Below are positions 1 to 8,207 of a stretch of DNA of 64,000 bases, piece after piece. The position numbers and the translations under genes were made by a program. The notes under the pieces are model-generated. The model did no database searches. It had not been told where the DNA came from and saw only the letters and a program-made list of their open reading frames with translations. Origin of the DNA: Hyphomicrobiales bacterium (GTDB taxonomy: Bacteria; Pseudomonadota; Alphaproteobacteria; Rhizobiales; Aestuariivirgaceae); NCBI GenBank assembly GCA_016710435.1, contig JADJVV010000001.1, positions 62,001 to 126,000 on the forward strand, written 5' to 3'. How positions within the stretch are numbered: position 1 is the first letter of the stretch; every line of letters starts with the position of its first letter.

Positions 1-918
1 GTTGCGAATGCCGCCCGAGATGATGAGCTGCACCTTGCGGTGCATGCCGAGGTCCTGCAGCGCCTTCACCGCGGGGCGGAGACAGGCAAGCGTCGGCAGT
101 CCCACATGTTCGATGAACACTTCCTGCGTGGCAGCCGTACCGCCCTGCATGCCGTCGAGGACGACAACGTCGGCGCCGGACTTCACGGCCAGCGCCACGT
201 CGTAGTAGGGACGCGTGCCGCCAACCTTCACGTAGATCGGCTTTTCCCAGGAGGTGATTTCACGCAACTCGTGAATCTTGATTTCAAGGTCGTCCGGTCC
301 CGTCCAGTCAGGATGACGGCAGGCCGAGCGCTGGTCGATGCCTTTCGGCAGGCAACGCATTTGCGCCACGCGGTCCGAAATCTTCTGGCCGAGCAGCATG
401 CCACCACCACCGGGCTTGGCACCCTGCCCCACGACGACTTCGATGGCATCCGCCTTGCGAAGATCGTCCGGGTTCATGCCGTAGCGTGAGGGCAGATACT
501 GGTAGACGAGGTGCCTGGACTGGCCGCGCTCTTCAGGCGTCATGCCGCCGTCGCCCGTCGTGGTCGACGTTCCGGCCATGGACGCGCCGCGGCCCAGCGC
601 TTCCTTGGCCTGCGCGGAGAGCGAGCCGAAGCTCATGCCAGCAATCGTGATCGGGATCTTCAGCTCAATCGGCTTCTTGGCAAAACGCGTGCCGAGGACC
701 ACGTCCGTGCCGCACTTTTCGCGGTATCCTTCCAGCGGATAACGCGAAATGGATGCACCGAGGAACAGGAGGTCATCGAAATGCGGGAGACGGCGCTTGG
801 CGCCCGCACCACGGATATCGTAGATGCCTGTCGTCGCGGCACGGCGGATTTCCGAAAGCGTATAGTCGTCGAACGTCGCCGATTTGCGCGGCAAGGTGCG
901 TGGAATGTTGCTGTCCAT
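1..918 (-). CDS. glxD: Glutamate synthase-like FMN-binding subunit (GlxD/MgsC type), 3' part beyond window
   Basis: The gene reads leftwards from ATG at 918 and runs off the window at base 1, so about 306 N-terminal residues are visible. It begins MDSNIPRTLPRKSATFDDY and continues into the (beta/alpha)8 FMN domain of the GltB large subunit, with ITIAGMSFGSLS, GEGG-like glycine-rich and VVVGQGAKPGGGG segments typical of the family. In N-methylglutamate synthase (MgsC) and rhizobial GlxD this subunit carries FMN and an Fe-S centre and transfers an amino group onto an oxoacid. It lies 8 bases behind glxC in the order glxB-glxC-glxD, the split version of one glutamate synthase. Whether the product is N-methylglutamate or another amino compound cannot be decided without the genes to the left. 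Family is secure, substrate is inference. Confidence 0.9.
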   Translation of the reverse strand, partial: MDSNIPRTLPRKSATFDDYTLSEIRRAATTGIYDIRGAGAKRRLPHFDDLLFLGASISRYPLEGYREKCGTDVVLGTRFAKKPIELKIPITIAGMSFGSLSAQAKEALGRGASMAGTSTTTGDGGMTPEERGQSRHLVYQYLPSRYGMNPDDLRKADAIEVVVGQGAKPGGGGMLLGQKISDRVAQMRCLPKGIDQRSACRHPDWTGPDDLEIKIHELREITSWEKPIYVKVGGTRPYYDVALAVKSGADVVVLDGMQGGTAATQEVFIEHVGLPTLACLRPAVKALQDLGMHRKVQLIISGGIRN

Positions 919-926
919 GAAAGACC

Positions 927-1610
927 TCAGTAGGCGTCGGCGTGGTCGACGTTGAAATTGTAGAGTTTGCGGGCAGACCCATAGCGGCGGAAGTCCTGCG
1001 GCCGGTCCTTGCGTCTGGCGCGCTCAAGAAGTTTCGCGAGATCCTCCAGGTGCTCGGCACGCATCTCCTTCTCGATACAGTCAGAGCCGAGGCTCGTGAC
1101 CTTGCCCTTCACATAAAGGCGCGCTTCGTAGATCGAGTCACCCAGGGCATCGCCCGCGTCGCCGCAGACAACAAGGTTGCCGCGCTGCGCCATGAAGGCC
1201 GACATGTGGCCGATGGAACCGCCGACCACGATATCGACGCCCTTCATCGAGATACCGCAGCGGGACGAGGCATCGCCGTCAATGACGAGCAATCCGCCGT
1301 TGGCCGTCGCACCGGCGGATTCCGAGGCATTGCCCTTGACCCACACCGTGCCCGACATCAGATTCTCGGCAACGCCGACACCCGCATGGCCATGGATGAT
1401 GATGTCGGCGTGCTTGTTCATGCCGCCACAATAGAAGCCTACATGGCCCTGGATTTCCACCGTCAGTGGCGCATCAAGGCCGCAGGCGATGGCGTGTTGA
1501 CCCATCGGGTTGCGGATGATCCAATGTCGGTCATTGGTGTCCTTCGGGAGTTTGTAGAGGCGCTGGTTGACGCCCGTCACTCCTTCTTTCTTCAGGTCGA
1601 TTTCGCTCAT
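927..1610 (-). CDS. glxC: GXGXG-domain glutamate synthase-like subunit (GlxC/MgsB type)
   Basis: A 227-residue protein consisting of the right-handed beta-helix GXGXG domain that forms the C-terminal part of GltB. Repeated glycine-rich turns are visible (GHVGFYCGGMNKHADIIIHG, GGSIGHMSAFMAQRG). The start is taken at ATG 1610 (MSEIDLKKEG) because it overlaps the stop of glxB in an ATGA junction, rather than five codons upstream. It works as the structural subunit between the glutaminase-like and FMN subunits. Translational coupling to glxB and the short gap to glxD show a single operon. N-methylglutamate synthase MgsB and rhizobial GlxC have the same size and order. Confidence 0.9.
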   Translation of the reverse strand: MSEIDLKKEGVTGVNQRLYKLPKDTNDRHWIIRNPMGQHAIACGLDAPLTVEIQGHVGFYCGGMNKHADIIIHGHAGVGVAENLMSGTVWVKGNASESAGATANGGLLVIDGDASSRCGISMKGVDIVVGGSIGHMSAFMAQRGNLVVCGDAGDALGDSIYEARLYVKGKVTSLGSDCIEKEMRAEHLEDLAKLLERARRKDRPQDFRRYGSARKLYNFNVDHADAY

Positions 1611-2509
1611 GCGTGGCCACCCCATGTGTAGACTTTTTCAGGTTCTGGTTCCCAGGTGCGGGCCGTTTCCGAACCGGGAAGATGTGCAATCGCCCGCCAC
1701 TCCGTGGCCATGGCGACCCAATCGTCGGTCTCCGCCATCACCGCATGCTTGCAGGCGATGGGATCGCGCACGACGGCAAAGCCATCGGCCGTACCGACGA
1801 GGAAGGTGTAGAAACCATCAAGGTCCTTGAGGCCGTCTTCCATGGCCTGCTTCAGCGATGCGCCGTTGCGCAGCTTCCAGGTCATGTAGGCAGCCGCCAC
1901 TTCCGTGTCGTTCTCGGTCTGGAATTCCATGCCTTCGCGCCGCAGGTTCTCACGCAGGCGGTTGTGGTTCGACAATGAGCCGTTGTGCACGAGGCAAAGA
2001 TCGGCACCGGTCGCAAACGGATGCGAGCCAGCCGTCGTCACGGCACTTTCCGTGGCCATGCGGGTGTGCCCGATGATGTGCGTGCCCTTGGCGGAGGCCA
2101 GTTCGAACTTGTCGTAGACGTTTTCGGGAAGGCCTGTTTCCTTGAAGATTTCAATCGTGTGGCCGGACCCCACGATGCGTACGCCAGGATGATTGTGCTT
2201 CAGCCAGTTCACCACCTTGTCTTCCTTCGCCGTGGTGACGAGGATGCAGTGATTGCCGATCTTCTTGACCGAAGCCTCGCACTTCAGTGCGCGTTCCAGT
2301 CCGGTGTCGACCTTCTTCCAGTCGTAATCGGATTCATCGTGGGCAAGCGAAAACTTGATCTCGTTCTTCTTGACCGGATTCCGGTAGACGGCGACGCCGG
2401 CCGAGTCCGGCCCTCGGTTCGTCATCTCGATGATCATGGGCTTGAACATCGCCCCAAGCTTCGGCTGAAGCTTTTGATTTTTCAGGTAAAGTCCAACAAT
2501 TCCACACAT
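1607..2509 (-). CDS. glxB: Class II glutamine amidotransferase subunit (GlxB/MgsA type)
   Basis: The 300-residue protein starts MCGIVGLYL, so removal of Met exposes Cys as the N-terminal nucleophile that hydrolyses glutamine. NRGPDSAGVAV, GHTRMATESAV, HPF and LVHNGSLSNHNRLRENL are the usual class II amidotransferase motifs. It would feed ammonia to the GltB-like subunits coded just downstream. A GGGAG ribosome site sits about eight bases before the ATG. The gene is the first of the glxB-glxC-glxD operon and ends in an ATGA overlap with glxC. In the N-methylglutamate pathway of methylamine-using bacteria the equivalent is MgsA; rhizobial glxB is the other name in use. Confidence 0.9.
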   Translation of the reverse strand: MCGIVGLYLKNQKLQPKLGAMFKPMIIEMTNRGPDSAGVAVYRNPVKKNEIKFSLAHDESDYDWKKVDTGLERALKCEASVKKIGNHCILVTTAKEDKVVNWLKHNHPGVRIVGSGHTIEIFKETGLPENVYDKFELASAKGTHIIGHTRMATESAVTTAGSHPFATGADLCLVHNGSLSNHNRLRENLRREGMEFQTENDTEVAAAYMTWKLRNGASLKQAMEDGLKDLDGFYTFLVGTADGFAVVRDPIACKHAVMAETDDWVAMATEWRAIAHLPGSETARTWEPEPEKVYTWGGHA

Positions 2510-2545
2510 GGGTGCAACTCCCTTCCGCTGTGGCGATTGGGATGC

Positions 2546-2573
2546 AGCCTATCAGGGCAATTTGCTCTGTCAA
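2546..2573 (-). promoter_or_regulatory. Candidate sigma70-type promoter of glxBCD
   Basis: Reading leftwards, a perfect TTGACA (2573-2568) is followed after 16 bases by TAGGCT (2551-2546), a weak -10. It lies 37 bases before the glxB start in the 99-base gap behind the regulator gene. An imperfect inverted repeat (GAACTAT...ATAGGTTC, about 2582-2611) just upstream could be the operator of the XRE-cupin regulator. This is inference from position. Confidence 0.4.
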
Positions 2574-2608
2574 CTAGGAGGAACTATTTATTCACGTCAG
2601 GAATAGGT

Positions 2609-3223
2609 TCACTCGTCCCGGCGATAACTGATGATCGACAGATACCGGGCCGGCAGCTTCTTCATTTCGTCGGGACCGTGAGGCGCTTCCGCATCAAAGA
2701 ACAACGCGTCACCAGGATGCATGTCGTAGGTCTTGTCGCCATGGCGATAAATGACGTTGCCCTCGATCATGTAAAGGAACTCGAGCCCGCTGTGCTGGAA
2801 GGTCGGGAAGACGTCGGTCTCGTGGGTAAGGGTGATGAGATAGGGCTCGACCATCACGGGTCCGTGTGGACTGTGACCGAGGAGCTGATACTGATGGCCG
2901 GCCCGGGTGCCACGCCGTTCGATGGTGAGTCCCTGCCCTGCCTTCACGAAGGTCGCGTCGCGAACCTCTTCGAAAGACCGGAACAGCGCCGTGAACGGAA
3001 TCTGCAACGCCCTGCTGATGGCCTGCAACGAGGCCAGTGAAGGTGACGTTGCGCCGTTTTCGATCTTGGACAACATGCCGGCTGACAGTCCCGACTGCTT
3101 TGCAAGCTCGGAAATCGTCAGTCCCAGCTTCTCCCTGTAACGCCGCACCTCGCGTCCGATCGCTTCTTCTAAGTAACGGTTTTCGCTTGCGTTGACGGCG
3201 TGCGGGTTTTGAAATTCGTCCAT
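2609..3223 (-). CDS. XRE-family regulator with C-terminal cupin domain
   Basis: The 204-residue protein has an N-terminal helix-turn-helix of the XRE type at about residues 28-85 (LGLTISELAKQSGLSAGMLSKIENG) and a C-terminal cupin barrel at about 120-195 (HSGLEFLYMIEGNVIYRHGD, MHPGDALFFDAEAPHGP). This two-domain layout is known from PuuR-like regulators that sense small amines or amino acids. It is encoded between the glxBCD operon it precedes and the divergent small-membrane-protein/APC-permease operon, so it probably controls both. A gap of 173 bases separates it from the divergent operon. The ligand is unknown; an amine is a reasonable guess from context. Confidence 0.88.
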   Translation of the reverse strand: MDEFQNPHAVNASENRYLEEAIGREVRRYREKLGLTISELAKQSGLSAGMLSKIENGATSPSLASLQAISRALQIPFTALFRSFEEVRDATFVKAGQGLTIERRGTRAGHQYQLLGHSPHGPVMVEPYLITLTHETDVFPTFQHSGLEFLYMIEGNVIYRHGDKTYDMHPGDALFFDAEAPHGPDEMKKLPARYLSIISYRRDE

Positions 3224-3274
3224 GTCTTCATCACCGATATTGCAGTGCAGCGCTTTTTGTTCACTTCCGCCCGC

Positions 3275-3303
3275 TTGACAAGAGGCACGTTCGGCGTTTT
3301 CCT
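3275..3303 (+). promoter_or_regulatory. Candidate promoter of the small-protein/APC permease operon
   Basis: TTGACA at 3275-3280 is followed, 17 bases on, by TTTCCT at 3298-3303, a poor -10. It lies in the 173-base divergent region between the XRE-cupin regulator and the first small membrane protein gene, about 95 bases before its start. The -35 match is perfect, the -10 is weak. Confidence 0.3.
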
Positions 3304-3396
3304 GTCAGACAACAAAGTTGCCCCGTAGCAAACAATAACACAAGGGGCGGGCCGGCACATGCGGGGAAAAACTGCAGGCCTGCGGGAGAGGAAAAA

Positions 3397-3684
3397 ATGT
3401 CTGACCTCAATTCAAGAATTGAGGCGATGTATTCCCGTGATGTGAAAATCGCGTGGGCTTTCGTCGCCGGACTTTGGTTTGCAGTGCTCTTCGTCATGTA
3501 CGCAACCTGGGACCTCGCCCCCGAGGGACCCTGGCGCTACGTGCTCATGATTGGCGGCGCGGCGGTGCTGCTGTTCAACACAGCGTCCATTGGCACGCTT
3601 GTCCGCCACTACAAGGAAGACAAGCAGTTCATCTACAGTCTGGACATCAAGCATCTCGACGAGATGCGTGGCCACCATCATTGA
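3397..3684 (+). CDS. Small two-helix membrane protein, first gene of APC permease operon
   Basis: A 95-residue protein with two predicted membrane segments (about residues 20-38, AWAFVAGLWFAVLFVMYAT, and 48-68) followed by a charged tail ending MRGHHH. A strong AGAGGAAAAA ribosome site precedes the ATG. I do not recognise the family. It is followed within 15 bases by a second small membrane protein and then a third before an APC-family permease, all in the same direction, so an accessory role for the transporter is likely. The His-rich end is unusual for so small a protein. No catalytic motif is visible. Confidence 0.75.
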   Translation: MSDLNSRIEAMYSRDVKIAWAFVAGLWFAVLFVMYATWDLAPEGPWRYVLMIGGAAVLLFNTASIGTLVRHYKEDKQFIYSLDIKHLDEMRGHHH

Positions 3685-3697
3685 GGGCATGACGCAC

Positions 3698-4084
3698 ATG
3701 GCGAAATACACTCCTCCCAACCAGAGCAAGATCGGCCAGATCATCGACGTGATCGTGCTGCTCGTGCTCACCGTCGGCGCCCTTTACATTCCGCTCTGGC
3801 TTGGCATGGCCGGGGGCGCGAAGACACCGGCCGTCGTCGAAAACCCCACATGGGAATCGCTGGGCCAAAATCCTGTGATGGTCGAGAAATGGAATGCCCT
3901 CGGCTATACTGATCCGGCCGCCGTCAGCGACATGATCACGGCCCGTTATGACTACTGGTCCTTCAGCACCATCGAACTTCTCATCATGATCGTGGTGGTG
4001 GTCGGTTACTTCGTCATCGTCGTGCGCCTCTCCACCAAGGAGTACCGCGACGTGGTCGACGAAAAATTCGGTTCAAAGAGATAA
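3698..4084 (+). CDS. Small membrane protein with periplasmic loop, second gene of APC permease operon
   Basis: The 128-residue protein (MAKYTPPNQSKIG...) has one membrane segment at about residues 15-38 and a second at about 93-112 (IELLIMIVVVVGYFVIVVRL). They enclose a roughly 50-residue loop, probably outside, containing ENPTWESLGQNPVMVEKWNALGY-like sequence (positions 3841-3915). The start is put at 3698 because the GAGGG at 3683-3687 is ten bases away, whereas it would be only one base from the ATG at 3689. The family is unknown to me. Tight spacing on both sides (13 and 10 bases) places it in the permease operon. Confidence 0.72.
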   Translation: MAKYTPPNQSKIGQIIDVIVLLVLTVGALYIPLWLGMAGGAKTPAVVENPTWESLGQNPVMVEKWNALGYTDPAAVSDMITARYDYWSFSTIELLIMIVVVVGYFVIVVRLSTKEYRDVVDEKFGSKR

Positions 4085-4094
4085 GGGGCCAGCC

Positions 4095-4262
4095 ATGGAT
4101 ATCTGGAACTACATGGAATACGCAGCCTGGGCCCTCTCCGCGATGTTCGGGGTTCTCATCATCGCCAACTGGTTCAAGATCGACTCCACCTATTCGGAAG
4201 ACGTGCTCACGTCATCGCGCGAAGGTGAACTCGAAGCCATGACCGAACAGCACAAGCTCTGA
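4095..4262 (+). CDS. Tiny single-helix membrane protein (55 aa), third gene of APC permease operon
   Basis: A 55-codon gene starting MDIWNYMEYAAWALSAMF with one membrane segment (about residues 9-27) and an acidic tail ending TEQHKL. It begins ten bases after the preceding stop with AAGGGGCCAGCC as ribosome site, and ends eleven bases before the permease start. Tiny helices of this kind act as auxiliary subunits of several transporter families. No family is recognised, so that role is inferred from position alone. Confidence 0.7.
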   Translation: MDIWNYMEYAAWALSAMFGVLIIANWFKIDSTYSEDVLTSSREGELEAMTEQHKL

Positions 4263-4273
4263 GAGACGCACCA

Positions 4274-5671
4274 ATGTCAAACGCAACAACAGAAAAAATC
4301 GAGAAGATCAGTCTTCTGCGCGTTCTCGGCCCGGCCCACGTCTGGGCGCTGGGTGTCGGCATCGTGCTCGTCGGCGAATACATGGGCTGGAACTTCGGCG
4401 TCGGCAAGGGCGGCGCTTACGCAGCCCTGATCGCCTGCTGGTTTGCCGGCCTGCTCTACACCTGCGTCGCCATGATCGACTCGGAAGTGACCTCCACGGT
4501 CGCGGCCGCCGGTGGTCAGTATACGCAGGCCAAACACATCATCGGCCCGCTGATGGCCTTCAACGTCGGCCTCTATCTGGTGTTCGCCTACACCATGCTG
4601 GAAGCAGGCAATGCCATCACCATCGGCTTCCTCGTGGATACGGTGGCGAACATGGCCGGACACAGCGGCATCGACCAAAGGCCGTTCATCATCCTGTCCA
4701 TCATGTTCCTGGCCTGGCTGAACTACCGCGGCGTTCTCGCCACGCTGAACTTCAACCTTGTCATCACCGCCATTGCCTTCATTGCGATCATCCTGCTCTT
4801 CCTCGGCGTCATGCCGTGGAGTGCTGCCTCGCCCCTGAAGCACGCCGATCTTCTCTCCGGACAGGCCGCCTTGCCGTATGGATGGATTGGCATCGTGGCG
4901 GCCATGCACTTCGGCCTCTGGTACTATCTCGGCATCGAGGGCACGACCCAGGCCGCCGAGGAAGTGCGCTCGCCCGCGCGCGCACTACCCTTCGGCACCA
5001 TGGCCGGCATCATCACCCTGCTCATCGCCGCAACGCTGACGTGGTACGTCTGCGCCGGCCTGATGCCGTGGGAATATCTGGGCCAGGCTGGCGTGCCGCT
5101 GTTTGATGCAGGCCGCCTCTCGGGCTCGACCTTCCTGCTCGTCCTGCTCGGCATCGGCACGTTGTTCTCGACGCTGGCTTCGGCCAACGGCTGCATCAAC
5201 GACGCCTCGCGCGCCTGGTTCGCCATGGGCCGCGACCACTACCTGCCGGCCTGGTTCGGCGCGGTGCATCCCAAGTATCGCACGCCGTACCGCTCGATCA
5301 TCTTCCTCGTCCCCATCGCGCTCGTCTTCGCGCTGGGTGCGCCGCTGGACCAGGTGATCACCTTCTCGATCCTCTCGGGCCTGCTGGAATATACCTTCAT
5401 GCCCATCAACGTGATCCTGTTCCGGAGGAAGTGGCCGCTCGACACCATCAAGCGCGGTTACGAACACCCCTTCCACCCGGTCCCGGCTCTGGTTCTGCTC
5501 ACGCTCTGCGCGGTGACTTACTTCGCCGTGTTCCTGGGCTACGGCACGCAGCTCATTGCCATGGTGGGTTTCTACATCGTGGTGTCGCTGTGGTTCCACT
5601 TCTGGCGCTACCGCTTCGTGAAGCGCGGCGACCAGTTCACCATGCCGTGGCCGCGCCCCAGGGGCTACTGA
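4274..5671 (+). CDS. APC-superfamily amino acid/amine permease
   Basis: A 465-residue inner-membrane protein with about 12 hydrophobic helices. The signature stretches are the TM1 region LGPAHVWALGVGIVLVGEYM, the glycine-rich GGQYTQAKHIIGP after TM2, and FSTLASANGCINDASRAWFAMGRD between TM8 and TM9, which resembles ethanolamine/amino-acid permeases of the APC family. It would import an amine or amino acid by proton or sodium symport. It is the last gene of a four-gene operon with three mini membrane proteins and is closed by a strong terminator. The divergent regulator and glxBCD module suggest a methylated amine or glutamate-type substrate; this is inference. Confidence 0.88.
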   Translation: MSNATTEKIEKISLLRVLGPAHVWALGVGIVLVGEYMGWNFGVGKGGAYAALIACWFAGLLYTCVAMIDSEVTSTVAAAGGQYTQAKHIIGPLMAFNVGLYLVFAYTMLEAGNAITIGFLVDTVANMAGHSGIDQRPFIILSIMFLAWLNYRGVLATLNFNLVITAIAFIAIILLFLGVMPWSAASPLKHADLLSGQAALPYGWIGIVAAMHFGLWYYLGIEGTTQAAEEVRSPARALPFGTMAGIITLLIAATLTWYVCAGLMPWEYLGQAGVPLFDAGRLSGSTFLLVLLGIGTLFSTLASANGCINDASRAWFAMGRDHYLPAWFGAVHPKYRTPYRSIIFLVPIALVFALGAPLDQVITFSILSGLLEYTFMPINVILFRRKWPLDTIKRGYEHPFHPVPALVLLTLCAVTYFAVFLGYGTQLIAMVGFYIVVSLWFHFWRYRFVKRGDQFTMPWPRPRGY

Positions 5672-5697
5672 GCGAAGGCTTTCGCAAACGCACACGA

Positions 5698-5727
5698 TGG
5701 TCCGGGCCCGCCCCGGACCATTTTTTT
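5698..5727 (+). terminator. Rho-independent terminator of the permease operon
   Basis: Stem TGGTCCGGG (5698-5706), loop CCCGC, stem CCCGGACCA (5712-5720), followed by seven T. It starts 27 bases after the permease stop. Confidence 0.92.
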
Positions 5728-5746
5728 CCCCTGTATCTGGATTGCG

Positions 5747-6427
5747 ATGACTGTCTGGTTGATCAAGCTGCTGTTGTTGGCACTCGCGGGCGTTCTCTTC
5801 GGCCGCATCGCCTGGATGTGGTGGCAGGATGGGCGCCTTCGCGCCCAGCGCCGTTCCGCCCTCTTCGATTCCGCCGAAGACCTTTTCAGCGACGGTCGCA
5901 AGCGCATCATTGAAACAGGCTTCCCCCGTATCGCCGGAACCTACGCCGGGCTCAGCTACGATTTGCAGGTGACACCCGACACGCTGAATTACCGCAAGCT
6001 GCCTGCGCTGTGGGTGCTCTATACCCTCACCGAGCCGCAGCCTGTGCAGGCCACACTCGACATCATGATGCGCCCGCGCGGGGTTGAGCCCTTTTCCAAT
6101 TTCGCCAGGCTGCCGATCCAGATCGAAGTCCCGCCGGGCTTCCCCGCCGATTGCGCCATTCGCACCGACAATGCGGCGGCGCTGCCCGATCTTGCTGCGC
6201 TGCTGGCGGCGACGCGCGCGCTGCTGGCCGATCCACAGGTGAAAGAGCTGGTGATTTCGCCCAAGGGCCTGCGCCTCGTGATGCTGGCGGAGGAAGCCAA
6301 CCGCACGCGCTATCTCCTCTTCCGCGATGCCGAGATGGGAACGCCCCTGCCGCGCGCCACCATCAAGTCCGCGCTGGACCGCCTGCGCGATCTCGCCCAC
6401 ACTCTTGCCAGCGCAGACACAAAATGA
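5747..6427 (+). CDS. Conserved hypothetical protein with N-terminal membrane anchor
   Basis: A 226-residue protein with one N-terminal hydrophobic segment (about residues 4-25, IKLLLLALAGVLFGRIAWMW) that can anchor it in the inner membrane, then a soluble domain rich in alternating hydrophobic residues. I recognise no motif or catalytic residues. It overlaps the next gene by an ATGA junction, so the two are co-translated and probably work together at the membrane. Confidence 0.75.
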   Translation: MTVWLIKLLLLALAGVLFGRIAWMWWQDGRLRAQRRSALFDSAEDLFSDGRKRIIETGFPRIAGTYAGLSYDLQVTPDTLNYRKLPALWVLYTLTEPQPVQATLDIMMRPRGVEPFSNFARLPIQIEVPPGFPADCAIRTDNAAALPDLAALLAATRALLADPQVKELVISPKGLRLVMLAEEANRTRYLLFRDAEMGTPLPRATIKSALDRLRDLAHTLASADTK

Positions 6428-6698
6428 CCCAGCCAATGAATCCCCATCTCGTCCTGCTCACCTCGGTCGTATTGCCGGGTGTTGGCCAGGTGCTGAACCG
6501 CCAGCCCGCGCGCGGACTGATCTTCGTCTTTTTCATTCTGCTGCTGGGCGGATTCACCATCGTGACGTCCGGCCCCGAAACCTCGACGGTGGGGCGGCTG
6601 GCGGGGGGATTGTTCGTCTATGCCCTCTCGATCATCGACGCCTATAAAGTGGCGCGGGTGCGGGCGGCGGTGGCGGGCTATACGGACCAGCAGAAGGA

Positions 6699-6711
<13 letters not shown>
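6424..6711 (+). CDS. Small membrane protein (95 aa) overlapping tRNA-Lys
   Basis: The 95-residue protein has two hydrophobic segments (about residues 9-50 with LVLLTSVVLPGVGQVLNRQP, and 57-76). The first resembles the TM2-like PxxGQ segment of small membrane proteins, and this is the best family hint. The start overlaps the previous stop (ATGA). Its last codons and stop (6709-6711) overlap the 3' end of tRNA-Lys on the opposite strand. Confidence 0.72.
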
Positions 6712-6774
<63 letters not shown>

Positions 6775-6907
6775 ATCCTTCGTGGAAGTTGCCGGGTTTT
6801 GGCTGGCTGAAAAGCGGCGCCGCGCCGGGAACGGGGCGGGTCATAGGCGAGGCCGCGGCCCTTGTCCACCCCTGTTTTGCACAACGCGAACAGGAAATTG
6901 CCGGGCC

Positions 6908-7426
6908 TCACGGCAGCGGCCGCACCTGCGCCGCCAGCAGCGCCAGCCAGCGCGCCACGCGGGCGCGGTTGACGCCCATGTCCCCCTTGCCGAACCGCGA
7001 GCGCGACGACAGCGCCAGCGTCGATTGCCCGCCCGGCCGGTCGAAATACTGCACCACGATGGTATCGGGAAAACCCATGAGCGCCGTGCGCTGGATATAG
7101 CGGTCGGTGAGCGCCGCCTCATCCGCCGCAACGATGGTGACACGGGGTTCGCCCGCAATCGCCTTGGAAAACGCCTGCCGCAGGGCCACGGCGGGCACAG
7201 GGTACAGCGCCGTCACCTGATCCGCCCGCGCGCCGCACAGCCCGTCCGGACAGGCCAGCGCATCATTGCCGGTGGCGCGCCGCTGCAGCGTGGCGAAATC
7301 GACGGGCCCCAGATCCGCCGCACCGAACCAATCCCACACCCGCGCCGGCCCCATGGCAGCGAACACGCCCGCACCCACCACGCCGAGCAGCGCCACGCCG
7401 CCCAGAATCCGGCGAAGGGTTTTCAC
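6908..7426 (-). CDS. DUF1499 family protein
   Basis: A 172-residue protein starting at GTG 7426 (MKTLRRILGGVALLGVVG), chosen because this GTG overlaps the upstream gene's TGA (GTGA) and begins a signal-anchor helix. After the membrane helix comes the DUF1499-like region with NDALACP, VTALYPVPAVALRQAFSKA and RSRSRFGKGDMGVNRARV. That last segment is the family's conserved end, which places an RSRFGKSDLGVNR-type motif near the C terminus. The function of DUF1499 is unknown. It is co-translated with the 66-residue membrane protein upstream. Confidence 0.82.
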   Translation of the reverse strand: MKTLRRILGGVALLGVVGAGVFAAMGPARVWDWFGAADLGPVDFATLQRRATGNDALACPDGLCGARADQVTALYPVPAVALRQAFSKAIAGEPRVTIVAADEAALTDRYIQRTALMGFPDTIVVQYFDRPGGQSTLALSSRSRFGKGDMGVNRARVARWLALLAAQVRPLP

Positions 7427-7623
7427 ACCACGTCCGAATGGCGGCGGCGGACATCTGTGCCCGTTGCCACATCGCCGCCGGCATCCGCGCAATCGCCATA
7501 AACACAGGGGGAATCCGAATCGCGCGCCACGCCGAAGGCTGCACCCGTCACGTTGAACACCGCAAACAGCGAGGCAACAATGGCCCACATGCGGAACGAC
7601 TTCGGACGAAAGAATTGCAGCAT
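7423..7623 (-). CDS. Small membrane protein (66 aa) coupled to DUF1499 gene
   Basis: A 66-residue protein (MLQFFRPKSFRMWAIVAS...) with one hydrophobic helix at about residues 11-31 and a C-terminal part with two cysteines (PCVYGDC). The stop overlaps the DUF1499 start in a GTGA junction, the main reason to accept it. Family unknown. Confidence 0.6.
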   Translation of the reverse strand: MLQFFRPKSFRMWAIVASLFAVFNVTGAAFGVARDSDSPCVYGDCADAGGDVATGTDVRRRHSDVV

Positions 7624-7748
7624 GACGGACTCCGGGAGCGATGGAACGGCAAAGGTGGCGGGCAAGTGAGGTGGATGTGGGGCGGCGGCGGGGCGGAATT
7701 CAACCCCCTGCCCGCGCAGTCCCCATCACGCCATCCCCGCCTCACGCA

Positions 7749-8207
7749 TCACGGCTTCCGCTGCTCATCTTCCACATAGCGCCGCTCCGGCGCCGTCATC
7801 CACACGCCGCGCGCCTCGTAGCGGCCATAGGCGTGATCAAGGCTGCCCGCCTTCCACTGCGCCAGCCGTTGCGCGGCCTGGGCCTCGGCGCGGGCGAGGG
7901 TCATGTCGGAGGCGATGCGATAGGCCTCCACCTGTTCGAGGCTGGGCCGTGATGGCAACGTTTCCCATTCGGCACGGTGCGCAGGCCCCTTGCCGCCCTG
8001 TTGGCGCTTGAGCGTGCGCACCTCTTCCGGCGTGATGTGGGTGCGGCGGCAATAAAGCCCGTCGATCGCCATGCAGCAGGCCTTGGTGCGGCGGCACTGG
8101 GCCGAGGGACAGCGCGGCAGCGGCACGGCGCGCTTGCGCTCGCGCGGCGTGAAACCCGCCCACGGCGTGAGCGAGCGATAGGGGTCAGGCGGGGCCTTGC
8201 GGGGCAT
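7749..8207 (-). CDS. Hypothetical Cys-rich cytoplasmic protein
   Basis: A 152-residue basic protein (MPRKAPPDPYRSLTPWAGFT...). A cluster of cysteines at about residues 32-50 (CPSAQCRRTKACC...YCRRTH) could bind a metal. The rest is helical and charged. The start at 8207 has AAAGGAATTGCCCC upstream. I do not recognise the family. It stands alone, and codon use looks like its GC-rich neighbours. Confidence 0.6.
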   Translation of the reverse strand: MPRKAPPDPYRSLTPWAGFTPRERKRAVPLPRCPSAQCRRTKACCMAIDGLYCRRTHITPEEVRTLKRQQGGKGPAHRAEWETLPSRPSLEQVEAYRIASDMTLARAEAQAAQRLAQWKAGSLDHAYGRYEARGVWMTAPERRYVEDEQRKP

